Shown: positions 16,633 through 24,341, counted from the stretch's first letter. The stretch is DNA of 64,000 nucleotides from Paenibacillus cellulositrophicus (GCF_009363095.1 NZ_CP045295.1:3157501-3221500), one strand, 5' to 3'. Numbers and translations: made by a program. The notes: generated by a model not told the origin, from the sequence alone.

Positions 16633-17256
16633 ATGCGTTCATTGCTGGTTATCCACCGCCAGACCCCTCCTTCAGAGCGAAGTGATTCAGATAGCAGGAC
16701 GCTTCTGCCGGAGTACATCCTTCGTTCCTACGGGTACCAAGTCCATCTAGCGCGCAATGAGGAGCAGGCGATCGCCGGAATCGGAGATGCGGACGGTGCG
16801 GTGCTTCATCTTCCCGTCTCCGAGATCAAGGCTTGGTGCGGCAAGCTCGAGAAACACAAACAAACGCCGGTTCTTTGGTGGTGCAGCGATACGGCCGCTT
16901 CCATGTCCCTCGAGGCATGTGAGGATGATGTTATTATTGACGGGCTTTTATTTCCGACCATGAAAGCGCACGAGCTGCATTGGTCGCTGCATTTCAGCTC
17001 CGCCCACTTTTATGAGCGGCAGCAGTGGAAGAACGAGCGCAAGCAGCTTCTCGCCCGCATTGAGGAACGAAAGTGGATCGATATGGCCAAGGGGATTCTG
17101 TGCGAACTCAAAAATATATCGGAATCCGAAGCCTATGACGTCCTGCGCAAGCAGGCGATGAATGAACGGAAACGGATGGTGGACGTCGCGACCTCCATCG
17201 TCAAGCTGTATCAGCTGCTTCAGGAATCCGGTTCGGGAGGTGCCAAGAAATCATGA
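16633..17256 (+). CDS. ANTAR-domain RNA-binding antiterminator with degenerate receiver
   Basis: The 207-residue protein ends in an ANTAR domain (about residues 145-200): ERKWIDMAKGILCELKNIS followed by YDVLRKQAMNERKRMVDVA. Proteins of this type bind tandem hexaloop hairpins and prevent termination, and such hairpins precede nirB next door. The N-terminal 125 residues look like a receiver fold, but the phospho-acceptor Asp position reads GAVLHLPVSE, so phosphorylation is doubtful. The ATG at 16633 follows AAGGGAG; the frame is open further upstream without a binding site. The stop overlaps the next start (ATGA). It is related in role to NasR/NasT but lacks a NIT domain. Confidence 0.9.
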   Translation: MRSLLVIHRQTPPSERSDSDSRTLLPEYILRSYGYQVHLARNEEQAIAGIGDADGAVLHLPVSEIKAWCGKLEKHKQTPVLWWCSDTAASMSLEACEDDVIIDGLLFPTMKAHELHWSLHFSSAHFYERQQWKNERKQLLARIEERKWIDMAKGILCELKNISESEAYDVLRKQAMNERKRMVDVATSIVKLYQLLQESGSGGAKKS

Positions 17257-18287
17257 TCCATTTATTAAAAGAAGTCGGACGGGGCAAGCGAGGCGCCCGT
17301 GACCTGACCTATGAGGAAGCCCTCCAGGCGGCTGAAGCGATCCTCGGTTTAACGGCCACGCCCGCCCAGATCGGGGCGTTTTTTATCGCCGAACGCATCA
17401 AAATGGAAAGCGTAGAAGAGCTGGAAGCCTTCGTGTCGGTCCTGCGCAAACACGCCGCCCGTTCGGACCTTCCGCAGGGCATCGACTGCGCCGGCCCGTA
17501 TGATGGGCGAAAATCGTCCTTTATGTCCACGATTGCCACCTCGTTTGTGCTGGCTGCCGCCGGGCTGCCTGTCACCCTGCACGGGTCGGCGTCCCTTCCG
17601 CCGAAGTGGGGGATGACGCTGGCCGATGTTTTTGCCGCAATGGGTATTTCCGATCCGTCGCTGTCCAGGGAGCTGTGCCTGGAAGCAGCGCGCCAGACGG
17701 GCGTACTGTACGCCCATGCCGAGACTTGGTGCCCGCCGCTGGCGAAGCTTCGCCCCATTCGCGAGGAGCTCGGCATGCGGACCGTGCTCAACACGGCCGA
17801 GAAATTTGCGGATTACGGGCACTCCCCTTTCTTAACGTTCGGGGTGTACCATAACACGGTTTTTGACCGGCTCGGCCGGCTCATCATGAACCTCGGCTAT
17901 GAGCGGGCCATGATTATCCAGGGAAGCGAAGGCTCGGATGAGCTGTACATCCACCGCCCGACGCGAACCTACCGGATCGAACACGGGGAGGCTTCGCTCC
18001 AGATCATCGATCCGGAGAGCTTTGGCCTGGATACGCCGCTGCCGGAGGTCGACTGGACGCCAGCCGAGCAGGCGGCGGTCACCGGCCAGGTGCTGCAGGG
18101 CAAGGGCAATATGGCTTTTATGTATCAGGTGCTGCTGAACGCGGCAGTGCGCCTGCATCTGGCGGATCGGGTGCAATCTGTTGAGGAAGGCCTGTATACG
18201 GGCAAGGCACTGCTGGAATCCGGCAAGCCGCGGGAGCTGTACAAAAAGTGGCAGGCGGTGCTTAAAAACCAGCCGTTAACGGTCTGA
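17253..18287 (+). CDS. TrpD2-like glycosyltransferase-family protein (YbiB type)
   Basis: The 344-residue protein has the anthranilate phosphoribosyltransferase fold: N-terminal helical domain (LTYEEALQAAEAIL), then AAAGLPVTLHGSASL near residue 105. The GTGGDG phosphate loop of true TrpD is replaced by GPYDGRKSSF, as in TrpD2/YbiB proteins. E. coli YbiB binds nucleic acids and lacks TrpD activity. A role in tryptophan synthesis is unlikely here: the gene is translationally coupled (4-base overlap) to the ANTAR gene and diverges from nirB. It may be a nucleic-acid-binding or sensory partner in nitrite/nitrate control; this is inference. Confidence 0.85.
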   Translation: MIHLLKEVGRGKRGARDLTYEEALQAAEAILGLTATPAQIGAFFIAERIKMESVEELEAFVSVLRKHAARSDLPQGIDCAGPYDGRKSSFMSTIATSFVLAAAGLPVTLHGSASLPPKWGMTLADVFAAMGISDPSLSRELCLEAARQTGVLYAHAETWCPPLAKLRPIREELGMRTVLNTAEKFADYGHSPFLTFGVYHNTVFDRLGRLIMNLGYERAMIIQGSEGSDELYIHRPTRTYRIEHGEASLQIIDPESFGLDTPLPEVDWTPAEQAAVTGQVLQGKGNMAFMYQVLLNAAVRLHLADRVQSVEEGLYTGKALLESGKPRELYKKWQAVLKNQPLTV

Positions 18288-18323
18288 ATCCCCTGTCTTC
18301 CTGCTGTCGGTAGAGGCAGAACA

Positions 18324-18360
18324 AAGAACGTCCCGGAAAGTTCCGGGGCGTTCTTCGGTT
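18324..18360 (+). terminator. Terminator of the ANTAR/TrpD2 operon
   Basis: AAGAACGTCCCGG and CCGGGGCGTTCTT form a near-perfect 13-bp stem around AAAGTT, followed by a weak T-rich tail CGGTTTGTC. The region 18360-18557 after it has no supported gene. Confidence 0.75.
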
Positions 18361-18557
18361 TGTCTCCAGCTTGTCTTTGATTTGTCTTCGGTGCGGCGTC
18401 GGTCTACATGGCGGGCTCACTTTGCTTTAGCCGGGACCGGCCTTGCCTCAGATCATGAGGTTTGGCGTAGCCTATGGCTTCATTGCGCCGCCTGTCCAAG
18501 AAGGCGTCCATTAGCGGATCAACGCCGCCTACTACATCGCACTGCCTAGCCCGCCGC

Positions 18558-18836
18558 TTACGCCTCTGCCGTTCCGAACCGCTTGGCCGACCGCTCTTTC
18601 GCCTTCTGAGCCTCGATCTCGCGGTCACGGGGACTGGAGTTTGTAACCAGGGAGTCCAGCAGCTTCCTGGATGCCGCAGCGACCTCCGCTATCGCCAGAT
18701 TAAAAGCTTCCTCATTCGCCTTCGACGGGCTCTGGAAGCCTGACAGCTTGCGCACATACTGCAGGGATGCAGCCTGAATCTCTTCATCGGTAGCCGGCGG
18801 ATCAAAATTAAACAGCGTTTTGATATTTCTGCACAT
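18558..18836 (-). CDS. DUF2277 family protein
   Basis: The 92-residue protein starts MCRNIKTLFNFDPPATDEEI and continues ASLQYVRKLSGFQSPSKANE, then LLDSLVTNSSPRDREIEAQK, the complete DUF2277 pattern. The family is widespread in bacteria and has no known function. The start at 18836 is fixed by AAAGGAG 8 bases upstream and by family alignment; the frame is open for 33 further codons upstream. It is likely cytoplasmic and monocistronic. Confidence 0.92.
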   Translation of the reverse strand: MCRNIKTLFNFDPPATDEEIQAASLQYVRKLSGFQSPSKANEEAFNLAIAEVAAASRKLLDSLVTNSSPRDREIEAQKAKERSAKRFGTAEA

Positions 18837-18952
18837 AGCCCTTCTCCTTTGGAATGTTTTTCGAATGCGTTTTATGTCCAATATAACGCACCTGCTGCCG
18901 TTTTCCAAGAAAAGGGATACGCTCTCCTGCATCAAGTCTGTTTCCCGGACTT

Positions 18953-19750
18953 TTAAAACCGCATAGGAATCGGCTTCGCCTCATGATGGGCCAGCGCCGC
19001 AACGCAGTCCTCTCTCCCGGCAAAATCCCGCACCCACTGCAGCGATTTCATCGCCTGATCCGGATCCGATGTAATCCCCGGCAGAATCATCTCCTGCCAG
19101 GATCTTTCCGCATACCCAGCATCGGAAGCCAGGAGCAGCCATCCTTTCTCTACTTTGGCCAAAATAGACAAATGTCCTGGCGTATGTCCCGGGGTATGAA
19201 CCAGATACAGCAAGCCGTCGCCGAATACATCCAGACCCGCTTGATACGGGCCGTAGGGAATCGGCTCGAGAGCAAACGGAGTTACGGGCACTTCCCGGTG
19301 CCACGCCTCCTGGCTCACGGCCGCAAACTCCCATTCCGGCTGGCTGACGAGAAAACGACCCGCACCCTTCAGCAGCCCAAGGCCGCTGATATGATCGACG
19401 TCCAGATGGCTGATGACAACAAGATCAATATCCCTCGGGGTAAGCCCGCGAGTCTGCAGCTGTTCCCTGACAGAGCTGCCGGCAGGCAAATCGTATTCGA
19501 TGAACTGCCATAAATCGCTGCCCAGGTGCTGCTCCGGCCGGGTTCGTATATCCTCATGCCATCCGGCATCGACGACAACGCGCAGTCCACTGGGGTGCTC
19601 AATCAAATAGCTGGACAGCGGGACCTCGGACTGGAAGGATTCGCCCCGCTGATTCACCGGAGGTATGCTGTCCAGTTCCTTAAATGCGAGCGAGCGGTCA
19701 TATTTCAATCGGCCTGTATGCAGCACCTCTACCTTAACAAAATCGTTCAT
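18953..19750 (-). CDS. Metallo-beta-lactamase-fold hydrolase, N-acyl homoserine lactonase-like
   Basis: The 265-residue protein has the MBL-fold motifs in order: SHLDVDHISG (near residue 110), HTPGHTPGHLS (near 190), LLASDAGYAE (near 212) and AHHEAKPIPMRF at the end. The layout and length fit the AiiA/AhlD-like lactonase group, which opens acyl-homoserine lactones. The HxHxDH motif here reads HLDVDH, with Asp replacing the second His, seen in a subset of these enzymes. The start at 19750 follows AGGAAGGGGAG; an upstream ATG at 19783 has no good site. No signal peptide is present. The true substrate is unproven. Confidence 0.82.
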   Translation of the reverse strand: MNDFVKVEVLHTGRLKYDRSLAFKELDSIPPVNQRGESFQSEVPLSSYLIEHPSGLRVVVDAGWHEDIRTRPEQHLGSDLWQFIEYDLPAGSSVREQLQTRGLTPRDIDLVVISHLDVDHISGLGLLKGAGRFLVSQPEWEFAAVSQEAWHREVPVTPFALEPIPYGPYQAGLDVFGDGLLYLVHTPGHTPGHLSILAKVEKGWLLLASDAGYAERSWQEMILPGITSDPDQAMKSLQWVRDFAGREDCVAALAHHEAKPIPMRF

Positions 19751-19831
19751 GCTAACTCCCCTTCCTAGATCGGTTAACAGCATTATGCAGCGTTCCCTTC
19801 ATTTCGTGAAGACGGCACTTTTTAGTGATAT

Positions 19832-19849
19832 ACGAACCCGAAGGTTCGT
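19832..19849. repeat. Perfect hairpin upstream of the lactonase-like gene
   Basis: ACGAACC-CGAA-GGTTCGT is a perfect 7-bp inverted repeat about 80 bases before the lactonase start. It could be an operator or a leader hairpin. There is no T-run, so it is not a terminator. Confidence 0.4.
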
Positions 19850-19870
19850 GCTGAACTCCAGGAACAGCAC

Positions 19871-19896
19871 AAAAAAGCCCGGCTTACGCCGGACTT
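19871..19896 (-). terminator. Terminator of the Rrf2 gene
   Basis: GTCCGGC-GTAA-GCCGGGC is a 7-bp stem with one G-T pair, followed on the minus strand by TTTTTT, about 25 bases after the Rrf2 stop. Confidence 0.85.
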
Positions 19897-19917
19897 CATG
19901 TCGTTCCATTCTGTTCA

Positions 19918-20355
19918 TCACGTGGGGTTTGCCGCGCTGCCCGCTTCCTCGATCTGCTTAATGACATCCGTCAGCGTAATGCCATCCAGATACCGCTCCA
20001 GCGCGGCCTCTCCGCCGCTGTATATCTGATCCATAATTCCCTCGATATTGGAAGCCACTTCGCAAGGCAGCTCCTCTCCGCCTGAACACCAGCTCGGCTT
20101 CAAGGATCCTCTTGCAAGCAGACGGTACAAATCACCCAATGTGACCTTCTCGGTGCCTGGATTCAGCAAATAGCCTCCGCCGACACCTTCCTTGGTCGTT
20201 ACATACCCCTGTTTGCGCAGCAGTCCAAGCACTTTCCGAATCCGTGCCGGATGCGTGCAGACACTCTTGGCAATCTCTTCACTGTTAGCCATTCGTTCTT
20301 CTTTCAAGCTAAGAAGGGTTAAACAATGGACGGCAATGTTGAACTCACTATTCAT
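19918..20355 (-). CDS. Rrf2 family transcriptional regulator (YwnA-like)
   Basis: The 145-residue protein begins MNSEFNIAVHCLTLL and has an N-terminal winged helix (SEEIAKSVCTHPARIRKVLG, then KEGVGGGYLLN wing near residue 60), typical of Rrf2 regulators. It resembles YwnA more than CymR, which starts differently. Cys90 and Cys99 (WCSGGEELPC) could sense redox state or bind metal, but the three-Cys cluster of IscR/NsrR is not present. TAAGGGGGAG precedes the ATG. A dyad at 20373-20395 suggests autoregulation. Confidence 0.9.
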   Translation of the reverse strand: MNSEFNIAVHCLTLLSLKEERMANSEEIAKSVCTHPARIRKVLGLLRKQGYVTTKEGVGGGYLLNPGTEKVTLGDLYRLLARGSLKPSWCSGGEELPCEVASNIEGIMDQIYSGGEAALERYLDGITLTDVIKQIEEAGSAANPT

Positions 20356-20372
20356 TTTCGCTCCCCCTTATT

Positions 20373-20395
20373 ACTGTAATTATATGGTTTACAGT
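20373..20395. promoter_or_regulatory. Candidate autoregulatory operator of the Rrf2 gene
   Basis: ACTGTAA and TTACAGT are perfect 7-bp inverted arms separated by 9 bases, 18 bases upstream of the Rrf2 start codon. Spacing and position suit a dimeric winged-helix repressor. Confidence 0.55.
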
Positions 20396-20580
20396 TGCTT
20401 GTGTCAACCGGATTGCCAGGGTTTGGAACGTTTTCCGCTGAAAAATAAATAAAGGAGGTTAACGAGACTGCCGGAGCTGTTTTTCCTCCGGACCAGTATG
20501 CTTAGTTTGACTTAATTCCCCTTGGATTAAACCTCCTCTCCTGACAGATCCAGCGATCGTTTTCCCGGCTTTGAAAAGTT
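20396..20580. other. Intergenic region between the Rrf2 gene and the rlmA leader
   Basis: No gene is seen. AGGAGGTT (20453-20460) is repeated inverted as AACCTCCT (20530-20537). CCGGAG and CTCCGG form a hairpin near 20474-20494, and TTAATTCC with GGATTAA makes an imperfect dyad near 20514-20530. The AGGAGG here has no start codon at a suitable distance. Confidence 0.35.
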
Positions 20581-20589
20581 TGTTATACT
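20571..20589 (+). promoter_or_regulatory. Extended -10 promoter of the rlmA leader
   Basis: TGTTATACT at 20581-20589 matches an extended -10 (TGnTATAAT). No good -35 lies at 17 bases. It places the RNA start near 20596, about 65 bases before the leader peptide. Confidence 0.55.
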
Positions 20590-20662
20590 AAAGCGGGATC
20601 CTGTCCTTTAGATCTAAGGCTGCAGGCTCCCTAAATCCTGCGTGAAAGAGGTTGTGTAAACC

Positions 20663-20692
20663 ATGATCATTCAATTTATTCGTTACCGTTAA
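20663..20692 (+). CDS. Leader peptide MIIQFIRYR of the rlmA-type gene
   Basis: ATG at 20663 follows AAAGAGGT by 10 bases and opens a nine-codon frame MIIQFIRYR ending in TAA at 20690-20692. It ends in Arg-Tyr-Arg, which fits the +X+ (Arg/Lys-any-Arg/Lys) rule for macrolide-dependent ribosome stalling, as in ErmD-type leaders (MRLR). The terminator 5' arm begins 7 bases after the stop. A ribosome stalled at the last codons would cover it, allowing read-through. No protein evidence exists; the inference rests on binding site, motif and position. Confidence 0.7.
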   Translation: MIIQFIRYR

Positions 20693-20698
20693 TGTAAG

Positions 20699-20765
20699 GT
20701 ACAGATAACAAAAGCCCCGTTTTTTAAAAAATACTGACGAGGGTTTATTTGTCTGTGCCTTTTTC
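20699..20765 (+). terminator. Attenuator ahead of the rlmA-type gene
   Basis: GGTACAGATAACAAAAGCCC (20699-20718) pairs along its length with GGGTTTATTTGTCTGTGCC (20741-20759), with a few mismatches and G-U pairs. TTTTT follows at 20760-20764. A second A/T hairpin (TTTTTTAAAAAA) lies in the loop. It sits between the leader peptide and the methyltransferase start, so it should block expression unless prevented from folding. Confidence 0.75.
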
Positions 20766-20782
20766 ATTCAAACGGAATACGA

Positions 20783-21769
20783 ATGAATGGGGTGTTTTTG
20801 GTGCACAACGCTAAATTAACCGTGCTCGCCGGACTGATATCCCGGCACGAGCACCTGTTTCGCTGTCCGATCTGTTCCCGCCCATTGAAAATGGACGGAT
20901 CGCGCAGCATGATTTGCGGCAGTCGGCATTGTTTTGATTTGTCCAAGGACGGTTACATCAACTTGATTCCGCACGCCGTGCGGTCCAAATACAACAAAGA
21001 CCTGTTTACTTCACGGCGGGAAACCAGCCGCCACGGCTTGTTTGACCCGCTGATCGATGCGATTCGCAAGAAAATTGATGATATGGCTTCATCTAGATCA
21101 GAGGAGCTCCGCATTTTGGATGCGGGATGCGGCGAGGGCTCCCATTTGGCGGCGATTCTGTCTGCCCTGCAGAAGCCGGATGCTCCAGACATCCTGGGCG
21201 TGGGCGTGGATATCGCCAAAGAAGGGATTCGCCTGGCCGCCAAATCGGGTGCACCGGCGATCTGGTGTGCGGCCGACCTGGCCGGCAGCCCGTTTGCCGA
21301 CCGGCAGTTCGACGTCATCCTGAACATCTTGTCTCCGGCGAACTACCAGGAGTTCCAGCGCCTAATCCGGGATGATGGCCTGGTAATCAAAGTCATCCCG
21401 GGGAGCCGATATCTGCAGGAAATCCGTGCCTTGTTCCAAGGTGAGGCTCCAAACCGGCCGTCTCCGGCCGAGGAGTTTACCGACGGATACACAATCGACC
21501 GCCCGTCTCCTGCTGCCGACAGAACCACCCGACGGCTCGTTCCTGTTACCGGACGTACCGCTGAATTATTCGGCAGGAATTTTGCCAGCGTGGATGTTCA
21601 GCATGTGGAATACAACATGCTCGTCGCCGGAGAAGCTTTGGAGCATCTTCTGCGCATGACCCCGCTCTCCTGGGGCGTGCCGGAAGCAGCGATTCAAAAG
21701 GCTGCCGGGCAAGGCCCCCTGCGTGTCACCTTTGATTATGTAATGTTATGCGGCGGAATGAACGAATAA
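20783..21769 (+). CDS. rlmA: 23S rRNA (guanine-N1)-methyltransferase, RlmA family
   Basis: Family members methylate N1 of G745 or G748 in 23S rRNA at the peptide exit tunnel; the G748 type (TlrB) contributes to tylosin and mycinamicin resistance. The product has an N-terminal zinc ribbon (CPIC near residue 28, then C and HC around 46-50, DLSKDGYINLI), then the SAM site LDAGCGEGSH (about residue 114) and NILSPANYQEFQRLI. It is 328 residues from the ATG at 20783. A GTG at 20801 with GGGGTG 7 bases upstream is an equally good start, giving 322. A leader peptide and attenuator precede it, suggesting induction by ribosome-targeting drugs. Whether it modifies G745 or G748 cannot be told. Confidence 0.88.
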   Translation: MNGVFLVHNAKLTVLAGLISRHEHLFRCPICSRPLKMDGSRSMICGSRHCFDLSKDGYINLIPHAVRSKYNKDLFTSRRETSRHGLFDPLIDAIRKKIDDMASSRSEELRILDAGCGEGSHLAAILSALQKPDAPDILGVGVDIAKEGIRLAAKSGAPAIWCAADLAGSPFADRQFDVILNILSPANYQEFQRLIRDDGLVIKVIPGSRYLQEIRALFQGEAPNRPSPAEEFTDGYTIDRPSPAADRTTRRLVPVTGRTAELFGRNFASVDVQHVEYNMLVAGEALEHLLRMTPLSWGVPEAAIQKAAGQGPLRVTFDYVMLCGGMNE

Positions 21770-21790
21770 GTGATCGGTCATATCGACATC

Positions 21791-21831
21791 AAAGCCCCTA
21801 TCGGCCAGCAGCGGCCGGTAGGGGCTTTTTT
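21791..21831 (+). terminator. Terminator of the rlmA-type gene
   Basis: AAAGCCCCTATCGGCC and GGCCGGTAGGGGCTTT form a long stem around AGCAGC with a TTTTTT tail, 22 bases after the stop codon. Confidence 0.9.
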
Positions 21832-21869
21832 CATACAAAGATTCGGTTATGGGGTGGACGGAGAAATCG

Positions 21870-23501
21870 TCATGGAGCTTCCCAATAATCCTCCGGATTC
21901 ACGTTTTCCAGCCCCTTGATCGGCTCGCCCTTCGGCAGGTCGAAGGACCAATTGACGTTGGTGTACCACTTGTCGGTGACCTTGCGGATGAGGGTCGCTT
22001 TTTCGGGGAGGGTTGTTAAGCCTTCGACGATGAAGCCGGGGTCGCCGTTGACGTCCTGAAACTCGTTCAATCCTCCATAAGAGCCCCTAAAGCTTGCGGG
22101 AAATTCCCTACCTGATTTTTCGTCTCTCATCACCCATTCGTCATAGGAAAACATATTTCTGAATTTTCCTTCCACCTGAAGCAAACCAACCATTTCTTTC
22201 TCGAGCGAATTCGGATCTTTGCCAATCTTCATGCTGCTGATCGTTAATGAATCCCCTTGCCCTTTAAACTCTACAGGCTTCAAAGACAATTCAAGAGGAT
22301 GAAATTGCACCGAATCGTCACTTATCACAGGAATGGAATACCCGTCCAAAACAAACCTTACCTTCTCGCGGTCATAGGGAAGATACTTAAACGTGTAGTA
22401 CCAGTGAAGCGTATCTCCATCCAACTGAGGCTGTTGGGCAATCAACGTTTCCCTATGCGGACTTCTATGGTTATTGACGCTTGAAAAGTCATTTCCATTC
22501 TTATCCTCAAAATGGTACATGAGTAGCATATTCTCCAAACCTGATTCCGGGACAAGCTTAGCCAGCTTCCCATCTAATGAAGTAGATAGCTCCAGCCGTA
22601 CAGCACTTGGCGTTCGAACCAGCCGTTCCATCTTAACGTGTAATCCATCTGGTGTAGTATACTGCTGATCCAATAGCGTTACTTTGGTCAGTTCATTCGC
22701 TTTTTTCATATCCAGGGAAAATTTGAAGTTCCAATTCCCCTTAACGACCTTATGGGAAAACAGCTTCCGCCCAATTTGGGTGATCTTCCCCTCCACGGTG
22801 AGCGTATCGGATTTAACTCCGTCCGGGAAAAGTGACGAAACATTTTCAATTACGGCGGATCCCCCTAAAGAATAAAGCTTTGCCACTTCTTTGCCTTCGG
22901 TATCCTTAACTGTAACTTGGCTCCAGTCTACCTTGTTTACCACTGGCTTCCCATTCGGGTCGGTAATTTTGACTCCCATCATAATCCTCGCCGCATCCAC
23001 AACAACTTCATTAATTTCTAATGTATATCCTTTGTCCTTTACTTTGATATGCGGATTTTGGACAAGTCCGAGTGTTTGAGAGTCCAACAGCCCAATATCC
23101 GTATTGTCCCTCGCAAATATCGACCTCACCCAATCCGCTATCGAAGGCTGGGCGTAAACCGTCAGTGCGGCGGCGACGATCAGTAAGCAGGCTGCGGCCA
23201 GAGCGGCCCGGCGAATGAAGGGAGAACGTCTCTTTTTTCTCAACAAAATCGTGTCCGGCTCGTTCTCCTCAACTGCAGGCTCAATCGGGACATCAGCCAG
23301 GGAAGCCATCACCTGTCGGGTGAAATCATCCGTCAACTGCTCCGGGTACAGCGCTTGGCTCCAGGCCTCCTGCTCCTGTCGGACTTCTGCCATCAATGCC
23401 TGACAGCGAGAGCAGTTCTGCACATGAATAGTTAACCCAGCCCCAGCAGACGCTTCTTCAAGAATGAACTCTTCCATCTGAGCACGATTCAAGCATTTCA
23501 C
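21870..23501 (-). CDS. Anti-sigma factor with DUF4179 sensor domain
   Basis: The 543-residue protein has a short cytoplasmic zinc-finger-like N-terminus (HVQNCSRCQ around residues 26-34, an HxxxCxxC pattern), one membrane helix (about residues 97-116, ALAAACLLIVAAALTVYA), and an outside domain of the DUF4179 type (NTDIGLLDSQTLGLVQNPHIK onward). Such proteins hold an ECF sigma factor at the membrane until a signal releases it. The GTG start at 23501 has AAAGGAGGGG upstream, and the gene overlaps the 3' end of the sigma gene by 44 bases, so the two are co-expressed. The signal is unknown. Confidence 0.9.
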   Translation of the reverse strand: MKCLNRAQMEEFILEEASAGAGLTIHVQNCSRCQALMAEVRQEQEAWSQALYPEQLTDDFTRQVMASLADVPIEPAVEENEPDTILLRKKRRSPFIRRAALAAACLLIVAAALTVYAQPSIADWVRSIFARDNTDIGLLDSQTLGLVQNPHIKVKDKGYTLEINEVVVDAARIMMGVKITDPNGKPVVNKVDWSQVTVKDTEGKEVAKLYSLGGSAVIENVSSLFPDGVKSDTLTVEGKITQIGRKLFSHKVVKGNWNFKFSLDMKKANELTKVTLLDQQYTTPDGLHVKMERLVRTPSAVRLELSTSLDGKLAKLVPESGLENMLLMYHFEDKNGNDFSSVNNHRSPHRETLIAQQPQLDGDTLHWYYTFKYLPYDREKVRFVLDGYSIPVISDDSVQFHPLELSLKPVEFKGQGDSLTISSMKIGKDPNSLEKEMVGLLQVEGKFRNMFSYDEWVMRDEKSGREFPASFRGSYGGLNEFQDVNGDPGFIVEGLTTLPEKATLIRKVTDKWYTNVNWSFDLPKGEPIKGLENVNPEDYWEAP

Positions 23502-24054
23502 GGCTGATCCCCTCCTTTCCTTTCAGCTTTTTTTGCAGCTGCTTTCTGGCCCGGTGCAGCCGGTTGCGAACCTGATCCACTGTCAGGCCCGTGACGCTGC
23601 CGATTTCGTCATAGCTCAGCTCATTTGTGTACCGCAGCAAAAACACCAGACGGTATTGTTCAGGCAGTTCCCGAACTAACTGCAAAGCCTCCTGCCGAGT
23701 TTCCTTGCGAAGGAGAGCCCTCTCGGGCGTGTTCTCATCCCGTACCGCCTGGTACGCTTCTTCCTCCGGGGCCTGCGGAAACGACTTTCGCCTTCCCGCA
23801 TCCCGCAGCACATTCACCGCGATCGTATACAGCCAGGACGCAAAGCTCGATTCCAGGCGGTAGCTGGCCAGCTTGCGGTACGCCTTGACAAAAGCCTCCT
23901 GCGTATAATCCTGGGCATCCTGATGACCCGCCCCCATACTCCGTAGCAGACCATATATTTTGTTTTTATGCGCATCGACCAACTCGGCAAAGACTTCCTT
24001 GCGCCCCGCCAACACCTGCTCGATCAGCATGCTTTCCCGTTTCGGGTCTATCAT
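23458..24054 (-). CDS. ECF-type RNA polymerase sigma factor
   Basis: The 198-residue protein has sigma region 2 (AHKNKIYGLLRSMGAGHQDA, then DYTQEAFVKAYRKL, FASWLYTIAVNVLRD) and region 4 (LPEQYRLVFLLRYTNELSYD, then VTGLTVDQVRNRLHRARKQL). It is an extracytoplasmic-function sigma factor controlled by the overlapping anti-sigma gene. The start at 24054 (MIDPKRES) follows GGGAGGATCGTC; a start 27 bases upstream has no binding site. Its upstream region contains several minus-strand terminator-like hairpins. Its regulon is unknown. Confidence 0.93.
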   Translation of the reverse strand: MIDPKRESMLIEQVLAGRKEVFAELVDAHKNKIYGLLRSMGAGHQDAQDYTQEAFVKAYRKLASYRLESSFASWLYTIAVNVLRDAGRRKSFPQAPEEEAYQAVRDENTPERALLRKETRQEALQLVRELPEQYRLVFLLRYTNELSYDEIGSVTGLTVDQVRNRLHRARKQLQKKLKGKEGISREMLESCSDGRVHS

Positions 24055-24127
24055 GACGATCCTCCCTGCTTTAATAGCCATCTGAAACTATAGACGGCAT
24101 ACGAGGACGAATGCTCTCACTTTCTGG

Positions 24128-24311
24128 AAAAAACATCTGCCCATCGGTCGAACAGATGCCAAAGTGGATTGTCCCAACTCTATCCGACTACCCGATCAGG
24201 CGCAAAAAAAGTCCGCCACACTGAACATCACAGCGGCGGACCCGAGAGGGATTTTCGGAGTCAAAATCCCCATAAACACAAAAAAATGAGCCCTTCAGCG
24301 AAGGAGCTCCA
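24128..24311 (-). terminator. Series of terminator-like hairpins upstream of the sigma gene
   Basis: Read on the minus strand: GAGC/GCTC with CCTT/AAGG then ATTTTTTT (24280-24311); a hairpin GGGATTTT/AAAATCCC without T-run (24248-24270); GTCCGCC/GGCGGAC then TTTTTTT (24204-24241); and CATCTG/CAGATG then TTTTTT (24128-24159). No coding gene on this strand lies immediately to the right. They may terminate a short RNA started at the promoter at 24348-24376, or attenuate a long sigma-gene leader. Confidence 0.6.
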
Positions 24312-24341
24312 AATCAGATTAGACATATGAAAGGGTTTACA
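24281..24341 (-). ncRNA. Candidate short RNA ending in a terminator
   Basis: A promoter at 24348-24376 would start RNA near 24341, and the first strong hairpin with a T-run ends near 24281, giving about 60 bases with no coding capacity. This could be a small RNA or the prematurely ended leader of the sigma operon. It is based only on promoter and terminator patterns. Confidence 0.35.

Noticed and set aside
18404-18557. Minus-strand frame downstream of the DUF2277 gene
   Set aside because: Arg-rich translation without a binding site or family resemblance; no gene is supported there.
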